From the NCBI GenBank assembly GCA_037176905.1, contig JBBBWG010027013.1:16142-40774 (forward strand): a stretch of 24,633 bases of DNA, read 5' to 3'. This DNA comes from Azolla pinnata (taxonomy: Eukaryota; Streptophyta; Polypodiopsida; Salviniales; Salviniaceae). Below the pieces are notes generated by a model. It saw only the letters and a program-made list of their open reading frames with translations, had not been told where the DNA came from and made no database searches. The translations under genes and the position numbers were made by a program. Numbering within the stretch: the first letter of the stretch is position 1; each line of letters starts with the position of its first letter. Shown here piece after piece: positions 1 through 6,605 of this stretch.

Positions 1-181
1 GCCTTTGATACAACTAGGTTAATTAAGGCAAGTATGCAGGTTTACTGATTCAATCGAGTTAATGTTACTAGAGAAGGTAAAATTTTACATACTAGCATAG
101 GGTTGGAAAAGAACTAACCCGATGCGCACCAGGTTAATGAACACTTAACCTTGCCTCAATTTTAATTTGATTGAAGTAGAT
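1..181. other. 5' flank without recognised gene
   Basis: AT-rich unique sequence. No coding signal, repeat or RNA gene was recognised in it. Confidence 0.4.
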
Positions 182-391
182 ATTTGATTGAATTTACCAT
201 TCTTCTGGTTTGAGACATACTTTGGGCGATTGATCGATCTCGAATGCTCTTCCGTCATTCTCGATTGTGTTTGCTGCTTGCAAGAGTATGGCTCATTCTA
301 AACCGCAATCGAGAATGATTCGAGCATTCGAGATCGATAAACCAGCAAAAGCATGTCTCGGACCAGAAGAATGGCAAATTCAACAAAATTT
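182..391. repeat. Long imperfect inverted repeat (hairpin, about 210 bp)
   Basis: The left arm (about 182-268) pairs with the right arm (about 301-391) around a loop of about 30 nt. Stretches matching on the reverse complement include CATTCTTCTGG (198-208 against 363-373), ATCGATCTCGAATGCTC (233-249) and TCATTCTCGATTG (255-267). Mismatches are scattered and gaps are one to three bases. It could be a plant MIRNA precursor, a MITE-like foldback element or the arms of a small inverted duplication. No clear target-site duplication was seen at the ends, and no known mature miRNA was recognised. Confidence 0.75.
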
Positions 392-439
392 ATAAAATTT
401 CAAAAACACAAATGAAATTTTGTCACGGAAACGGAAAAC

Positions 440-1225
440 ACTATGATCATTTATCCTAAAACGAGAAAAGAGAGAGAGAGAGAAAAAAAAAAACCACATA
501 ACATTCACAAACGCTTGCAAACTTACATTCGCGTTCGTAGAATGTTACGTTCTATGCCCAAATACATGCATACATACACACACGCACACATACATACATA
601 CATACATGAGTATGCATACATACATACATACATAGATGTGGATGTATACATACGCACGGCATTACTTATGCGAAGGTAACGTTCTATGCCCAAATGCACA
701 CATGCAGGCATACATACATACATAGATGCGGATGCATACATACGCACGGCATGCACACACACATACATAGATGCGGATGCATACATACGCACCGCATGCA
801 CACACACATACATAGATGCGAATGCATACATATGCACCGCATGCACACACGCATACATAGATGCGGATGCACACACACATACATAGATGCGGATGCACAC
901 ACACACACATAGATGCGAATGCACACACATACATAGATGCGGATGCATACATACGCACGGCATGCACGCACACACACATAGATGTAGATGCATGCGTACG
1001 CATGGCACGCACACATACATACATAGATGTGGATGCATGCACACGCATGGCATGTACACATACATACGTAGATGTGGATGGATGCATGCATACGCATGGC
1101 ATGTACACATACATACGTAGATGTGGATGGATGCATGCATACGCTTGGCAGGTACACATACATACGTAGATGTGGATGGATGCATGCATACGCATGGCAT
1201 GCATGCATGCATACATAGATGAGAT
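440..1225. repeat. 45-bp minisatellite upstream of the GDSL gene
   Basis: A tandem array built from ACATACATAGATGCGGATGC followed by ATACATACGCACGGCATG and a short CA run. The landmark CATAGATG (or CGTAGATG) occurs at 631, 721, 766, 811, 856, 882, 908, 932, 977, 1022, 1067, 1116, 1165 and 1214. The spacing is therefore 45 bp with shorter (24-26 bp) and longer (49 bp) variants, and the 631-721 gap is exactly two units. A purine run at about 465-495 precedes it. Because 45 is a multiple of three and the unit lacks stops, long spurious ORFs appear in several frames. The array ends about 40 bp before the GDSL start codon, so it forms the proximal promoter and perhaps part of the 5' UTR. Confidence 0.9.
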
Positions 1226-1259
1226 GCATATCTCCCTCCATCTGTTCTGCTGTTCTGAA

Positions 1260-1296
1260 ATGGAGGTCTCAGTTCTTCTGCTCTGCGCCCTCGCAG
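1260..1296 (+). CDS. GDSL exon 1 (signal peptide N-terminus)
   Basis: Starts at ATG 1260 and ends at the donor CTCGCAG|GTACGA. It encodes [12 protein letters not shown] and leaves phase 1. Joined to exon 2 it gives an uninterrupted hydrophobic signal-peptide core. The 129-bp intron that follows is frame-neutral and has no stop, so an unspliced form is also possible. Confidence 0.7.
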
Positions 1297-4200
1297 GTAC
1301 GACGCCCGCCTTCGCACAGACAGACGCACAGAACCATAGCCGCAGGAGAAAGGTTTCGCGTCGAGTCGTTTCCTTCCCCTGCGTTTCTCTTCTCTTTACC
1401 CCGATTGTGGTGTCTTCTGCTGCAGCGGCGCTGCTGGTGAGCGGCACCCATGGAGCCGCCTTCCGCCCTTCCTCTATGTTCGTGTTCGGCGACTCCTACG
1501 CAGACACCGGGAACCATCCCCGGAACGACACCGCGTGGAAGCTTCCGTATGGCGAGACATGGCCCGGCCTTCCATCCGGTCGCTTCGGCAACGGCAAGAT
1601 CCTCACGGACTTTCTCGGTGCGTCTTTTTGCTTGCTTTCTTTCGTTCCTTCTTTCTTCCATAGATCAGCTAACATGCATTACAACGGTGCATTCGTGCTT
1701 GTTCTGCATACATGGCTGCATTCATGCTTGCACCACATGTGCTTGCTCGACATACACATGGGTGCATTCATGCTTGCTCGACATACATGGGTGCATTCAT
1801 GCATGCGAGCGTGCCACATACATAGGTGCATTCATGCTTGCTCGACATACATGGGTGCATTCATGCTTGCTCTGCATACATAGCTGCATTCATGCATTCT
1901 TGACCGCCGCTTACATCGGTGCATTCATGCATGCAAGCATACCACATAATACAAAGATGCATTCATGCATGCAAGCATACCACATACGGAGGTGCATTCA
2001 TGCATGCACTACACTCATAGGTGCGTTCATGCAAGCATACTGCATGCATGGATTTGTGCATGCATTCGTGCAAGCATACCACGTTTAGAGGTGCACAAAT
2101 CCATGCATTCGTGCAAGCATACCACATTTAGAGGTGCATTCATGCAAGCATACTGCATACATAGATGCATTCCTGCCTGCACTACATGCATATTACATAC
2201 ATAGATGCGTTCATGCTTGCACTACATACATATTACATACATAGATACATACATAGATGCGTTCATGCTTGCACTACATATATCCTAGATACATAGATAC
2301 CTACATCGATGCACGCATGCAAGAATACCACGTAGATAGGTGCATTCATGCATGCAAGAATACCACGTAGATAGGTGCATTCATGCGAGCAAGAATACCA
2401 CATAGATAGGTGCATTCATGGATGTAAGAATGCTACATAGATAGGTGCATTCATGCATGCAAGAATATCGCATGCATACATGCAGGCATACCACATGCCT
2501 AGCTGCATTCATGCATGCAGGCATACCACATGCATAGCTGCATTCATGCATGGAGGCGCTCCAGATGTATAGCTGCATTCATGCATGGAGGCACACCGCA
2601 TGAATAGCTGTATTCATGCATGCAGGCACACCGCATGCATAGCTGCGTTCGTGCATGCAGGCATACCGCATGCATAGCTGCATTCCTTCATGCAGGCATA
2701 CCGCATGCATAGCTGCATTCATGCATGCAAGCATACCACAGAGGTGCGTTCTTCGCATGCAAGCATTCCACATTGATAGAGTATACACACATGAATACAC
2801 TTATACATTCATACACATGTATCCATACATCCATACACACACATACATGTATACACAACTGCAAACAAGCATGTGCAGGCAATTGCTTATAGTTGTTGTC
2901 ATTATCATCGTTCTGAATGACCACTCACGTCCAGAATAACAAGCTTCATTGCAGACATGGGAAACATTGGAAAGCTTCGTGCGGATACTCTCTTCGGAAT
3001 ATAACCAACTCTTACTACAGGATAATGACTGGCCTTTTTTTACACTGTTTCAATCTCCCCTAACTGGTTCGCCGTATTGTGTGCAGCTGAGCTCTTGGGC
3101 ATGGAATCACCGCTGCCCTACCGAGTGTTTAAGGAGAGGAATGAGGAACGCTGTAACAGCTCATCGGGAATGAATTTCGCCTACGGTGGAAGCGGGGTGT
3201 TCTACACATTTGGGCCACAGTTCACTAACCTGAGCAGACAAGTGGAAGAAATGAAAAGTGTTCTGATGAAGAACAGCTCTTGCTTCGGCGAGGATGTTAT
3301 ACAGACGTCTGTAGTCGTGTTTACGAATGCTGGGAATGATTACATCAAATATGTTGGAGCTCATGGACAAACACTGGTAATGCAGATGTTTTAAACCTCT
3401 ATTCTGGCACTGAAATTTTCCCAAAGAGGAAAGACTGTTCAATCAGATGAAGCTCAGGCTCTAGTTTTTCTGAATGTCTGCACATGCACATGCACACCGG
3501 ACTTGAGCATGCAAGTGTGCATATGCATACACATCTCACATAAACATCCAAATATGCATGTTCATGCACATGCTCATAGGAATCTGCATCCACATCCACA
3601 TCATGTTCATGTGAACGTCTACATCCACATCCACAGATGCAGCTTCTGTGCCGTGAATGCATGATCCCTATTTTTACAGTCTTTAAGTTGCTATGTATTG
3701 CTTCCATCGCATAATCATACACATGGATTTGTGCCCACATCTGCTCATGGGTGTATATGTACGATCCTAAGTTGCTTTGTATGCCTTCCATCCCATAATG
3801 GTACACAGATTTGTGCCTGGAAATGTTCATGTGTGTATATGCATAGGTGATCTACAATCGTAAAGTGCGCTGTATGGATTACTTCCCATAATGAATGGTT
3901 TTGTGTTTTTTAGGGTGTCCTTACGTTCGTGCCGGAAGTCACTCGGGGGATCGCTAGCGGTCTCGAGAGCTTGTACGATTTAGGTTTTCGTTATTTTCTG
4001 GTGGCCAATATGCAGCCAGCTGGGTGCCTCCCATCTTTTACTCGAGCTAATGCGTTCAAAGGCTGCAATGGGACTGGCAACCTACTGAGCACTACCCACA
4101 ACGAGCACCTGTTGCAGAGCCTTGCAAACCTGCAGAACCGAAGTGGAGCCCATGTGGATGTGCTCGACCATTTCTCCATATTCCAAACCATACTTTCCAA

Positions 4201-4892
4201 TGCAACAGATTATGGTATATTTGTATGTGTCTGTATGTGGATGCATATGCATTGATTCTTGAAGAATTGGAAAATTAATAAATGAAAAGGAAATTTCTGT
4301 ACTATCTGTGATAAAAATCTAACTAATATTAGGACATGGGTATTCTCGTGTTATAGGAAATGAAAGAATTAACCAAATCAATTATCTAGGTTTTCTGGGG
4401 CCTATGTAAACTGCAAAAAAAAAGCCAAAAATTGTACTTTATATGTATTTAGTTGTCTATATGTGTATGCATAAGTAGTGTAGATATGCATACACACAGG
4501 TGACCATTTTGATTGTCAAGTTTTGATTTGCATTTCATTGTTTTCTTGTTTTGTCAGATATAAATGAGCCTTTTGAGCCTTGCTGCCTTGCCAATGTAAA
4601 TCACACGTGTGGGGACTTGGACAAGGATGGGAAACCCCTGTATAAGCTATGCCAAGATCCCAGCTCTAGTTTCTTCTGGGACAATTCACATCCATCACAA
4701 GCTGGATGGGACCTCGTGACTCGACACTATACGAATCTCGCCTCTCTTATGGTCACCACATCGACAATGACTGATGCAAATGGGTCGAGCTCATCAGCAT
4801 TGTCGATGGCACCAAAGCTACCATCATGCATCTCTGGCATTTGCATTGTTTTGGCGTTCTGGTTAGCAGTCGTGTGGTTTCTTTCATTCTGA
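1260..4892 (+). CDS. GDSL esterase/lipase, secreted (five exons)
   Basis: Predicted SGNH/GDSL hydrolase, a serine esterase acting on lipid or acyl esters in the secretory pathway or cell wall. Exons: 1260-1296, 1426-1617, 3087-3376, 3914-4214, 4558-4892. All introns are GT-AG, phases agree at every junction, and the total is 384 aa. A signal peptide begins [17 protein letters not shown]. Block I is [12 protein letters not shown] with catalytic Ser36. Block II is [11 protein letters not shown] (Gly about 104-113). Block III is NAGND (Asn160). Block V is FFWDNSHPS with Asp315 and His318, so all catalytic residues are present. [18 protein letters not shown] and FEPCC...HTCGD are also typical of plant GDSL lipases, and by eye closest to the At5g03610-like group. 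The start at 1260 is the first Met giving a signal peptide. The frame is open upstream to 1170, inside the minisatellite. The last 20 or so residues are hydrophobic, which is unusual. The substrate cannot be read from sequence. Confidence 0.92.
1426..1617 (+). CDS. GDSL exon 2 (block I, catalytic serine)
   Basis: Acceptor TCTGCTGCAG|CGGCG, donor TTTCTCG|GTGCGT, GC-rich. It encodes the end of the signal peptide and [12 protein letters not shown] with the nucleophile Ser36, then [16 protein letters not shown]. It ends in phase 1. Confidence 0.9.
1660..2760. repeat. 35-bp minisatellite inside GDSL intron 2
   Basis: Between 2339 and 2750 a unit of about 35 bp (GGTGCATTCATGCATGCAAG plus AATACCACGTAGATA, drifting to GCTGCATTCATGCATGCAGG plus CATACCGCATGCATA) repeats almost perfectly. 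Landmarks at 2339, 2374, 2409, 2444, then 2502, 2537, 2572, 2607, 2642, 2677 and 2712 are each 35 bp apart within the two blocks. The 5' part (1680-2330) is a more irregular version with steps of 29-36 bp. It is flanked at 2761-2870 by a simple CATACA/CACACA tract. The array accounts for most of the 1,469-bp intron. Confidence 0.9.
3087..3376 (+). CDS. GDSL exon 3 (blocks II and III)
   Basis: Acceptor TTGTGTGCAG|CTGAG, donor ACACTG|GTAATG. It encodes residues 77-173, including [11 protein letters not shown] and [12 protein letters not shown], which supply the oxyanion-hole Gly and Asn. It ends in phase 0. Confidence 0.93.
3460..3900. repeat. Diverged repeats in GDSL intron 3
   Basis: First comes a stretch of CACATG/CATCCA-rich simple sequence (3478-3632). 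Then come three diverged copies of a unit of about 84-94 bp, marked by AAGTTGCT (3685), AAGTTGCT (3769) and AAAGTGCGCT (3862). Each is followed by a CTTCCATC(G/C)CATAAT-like block and ATTTGTGCC or its relic. Copy 3 is the most degraded. Confidence 0.65.
3914..4214 (+). CDS. GDSL exon 4 (central region)
   Basis: Acceptor TTTTTTAG|GGTGTCC, donor GATTATG|GTATAT, residues 174 to 274 (split codon). It holds the family signature [18 protein letters not shown] and the following [18 protein letters not shown] helix. It ends in phase 1. Confidence 0.92.
4558..4892 (+). CDS. GDSL exon 5 (block V and hydrophobic tail)
   Basis: Acceptor TTTTGTCAG|ATATAAATG, stop TGA at 4890-4892. It encodes the Cys-rich [14 protein letters not shown] segment and FFWDNSHPS with Asp315 and His318. 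After the helix [13 protein letters not shown] comes a Ser/Thr-rich linker with NGSSSSA (348-354), then a 20-residue hydrophobic end (about 365-384) ending WFLSF. That layout resembles a GPI-anchor signal. Confidence 0.93.
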
Positions 4893-5900
4893 TACGCTCT
4901 TCCGTCATGTGGATCAAAAGGTGCGTTTGATTTTACCAGGATTCCTGTGCATCAGCCCTACTATACCTCTACTCCCTACTACCTGATTAGTTCTAAGGCT
5001 GATGTTGAGTTAACTGGCAATCCTTGAATCACAGCTCTCACGGGTAAATGCTTATTTTTTTCTTTGATCTTTGACAGTGTTTCAAGCAAGCCCATAAGTT
5101 GAATTTCTCAATTAAGGGCCAAAATTGTGAAACCTCGAGTTGAACTCTTTATCATGCCAAAATTTGTGTTTCTGAAACACGTCATTTGGTGTTTTATAAG
5201 AGCCTATATATTGTGCAATGAAAGAAAATTGCAACCTTGCACATGCAAGAGTGTTTGTTGATCAGGTTAAATCTCCATGTGTGCTTTGGTGCAAGTCCAT
5301 CAACATTGAAGATGTGAACATGAAGTATAGTCTAGACAAAACCCGTCAGATTTCATGTGTTTTTTAATCGAAACCTGAAATTTACGATCTAGGAGCTTGA
5401 TGTTAAAAGGCAATCACGATATATTGACCCAATCAGTTTAGGGTTTAGGGTTGGGAGAGACTGAATAAGAGAGAAGGGTGAGATGTTCCTTTTCATGACC
5501 CGTAGGGGTAGGCGAAGAAGAGACTCCTTCATTTCATGTACATACCTAACCCTAATATCCTTAGACACTCGGGCATAGATGCCAGATGCATTAGGTTACA
5601 ATGGGATCAATTGCAGATTACACATAGCAAGATCATCTTTCTCATGAATACATCACTATGCATTGGGAGCAATAGATCTCTAGATAGGAAGCACATGTCC
5701 ACTGAATGTATATAGCGCCCATGACACCTCCATCTAAATTGCAATTTGTTTTGTGTATCGAGATTCAATGCGCTGGGATGAATGATCCAATGACCATATT
5801 GGTCTTGTACAAAATGGAAAAGAAGCTTGATTCTCGACATACATAGCCCTCGGATTTCTAACAAAACCTGCAATTGTTATACTGAATATCCAAACTAGGT
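4893..5900. other. Convergent intergenic region
   Basis: Space between the GDSL stop and the probable 3' end of the MADS transcript. I saw no convincing coding sequence. An 88-codon - strand frame at 5607-5873 has no recognisable family or exon-like borders. A short telomere-like block lies at 5438-5456. No canonical AATAAA was noted close to the GDSL stop. Confidence 0.45.
5438..5456. repeat. Short interstitial telomeric-type repeat
   Basis: About two and a half units of the plant telomere sequence TTTAGGG, reading GTTTAGGGTTTAGGGTTGG. CTAACCCTAA lies about 90 bp further on. Confidence 0.7.
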
Positions 5901-5929
5901 CACACAGATTGCTGTTCCCCCAACAGTAA

Positions 5930-6301
5930 CTAGCATCGGCCCAGCGATTGGAATTTTTCGCACAAGATGATCATCGCTACTGCAGTCGAATCAAATTCTT
6001 GTACCCTATATATGAACAATCCGGGATTAACCCTTCTGATGAACAACGATCTGGGATTGATGATGATGATGATGAGGGTGAGGATGAGGATGAGGACGAG
6101 GAATATGGTGGTGATGATGATTGTTGTTGTTGATGATCCTATTTCCATGTCATTTTCCAGTACATGACAAAAAGGAGGAGATTAGCCACACACAAGCTAC
6201 AGCTACAGCCTAACTGGGAGGGAGATCAGAACAGGATGGATGATCATGATCATGATCAGATCAACCCAACCATGAGAATGTCAGATCTGGGATTAAAGCA
6301 G
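5930..6301 (-). other. Probable 3' UTR of the MADS-box gene
   Basis: Directly downstream of the - strand stop at 6304-6302. It contains a (GAT)n/(GAG)n trinucleotide tract on the + strand (6058-6123) followed by TTG repeats. The end of the transcript cannot be placed from sequence. Confidence 0.4.
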
Positions 6302-6605
6302 TTACTCCATTGTGCTGCAAGGAGGGGATTCATTGAGATCCTCGCTGAGCTTCAATCGCTTGGGTGCCACCGCACGAATTACGCGGCAATGATCATGATG
6401 CTGCTTCTGCAGCGATGACGACGACGACGACGGTGACCTCTCTGCAATGTGAATATGTACCATTGGAATCCGCGGAGTGAGGTTATAAGCAGCTGCGTCT
6501 GCGCTCTCGGCAGCACTGCTAGTGCTGATGATCATGGAGCTGATATTCGCGGCCCCAGCTCCATGAGCTGCAGCATCATCATTACTACTATTCCACTCGA
6601 TTAAC
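6302..6605 (-). CDS. MADS exon 7 (C-terminal end and stop)
   Basis: Acceptor GATGCGCAG|GTTAATC (AG at 6607-6606), stop TAA at 6304-6302. It enters in phase 2 and completes an Arg codon with exon 6, which supports the junction. It encodes a Ser/Ala/Asp-rich stretch, SPSSSSSS, a His-rich patch and the basic [11 protein letters not shown] near the end. No family-wide motif is present, so the call rests on open frame and phase. Confidence 0.6.

Noticed and set aside
523..1447. Three overlapping - strand ORFs (185-268 aa) rich in Met, Cys, Tyr, His and Val
   Set aside because: They are translations of the 45-bp minisatellite in different frames. The unit is a multiple of three and lacks stops, so the frames stay open by structure and not by selection.
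1683..2800. Repetitive ORFs in both strands with HSCMHAY-like and [15 protein letters not shown] repeats
   Set aside because: They are translations of the 29-36-bp minisatellite within a spliced intron of the GDSL gene.
5948..6167. + strand ORFs with poly-Asp/Glu or poly-Met runs
   Set aside because: Products of the GAT/GAG trinucleotide tract in the probable MADS 3' UTR.
6164..6418. 84-codon + strand ORF with an ankyrin-like look ([20 protein letters not shown])
   Set aside because: It lies antisense to MADS exon 7 and its 3' flank. The - strand reading is supported by splice phase, and the short resemblance to an ankyrin helix pair is not enough.
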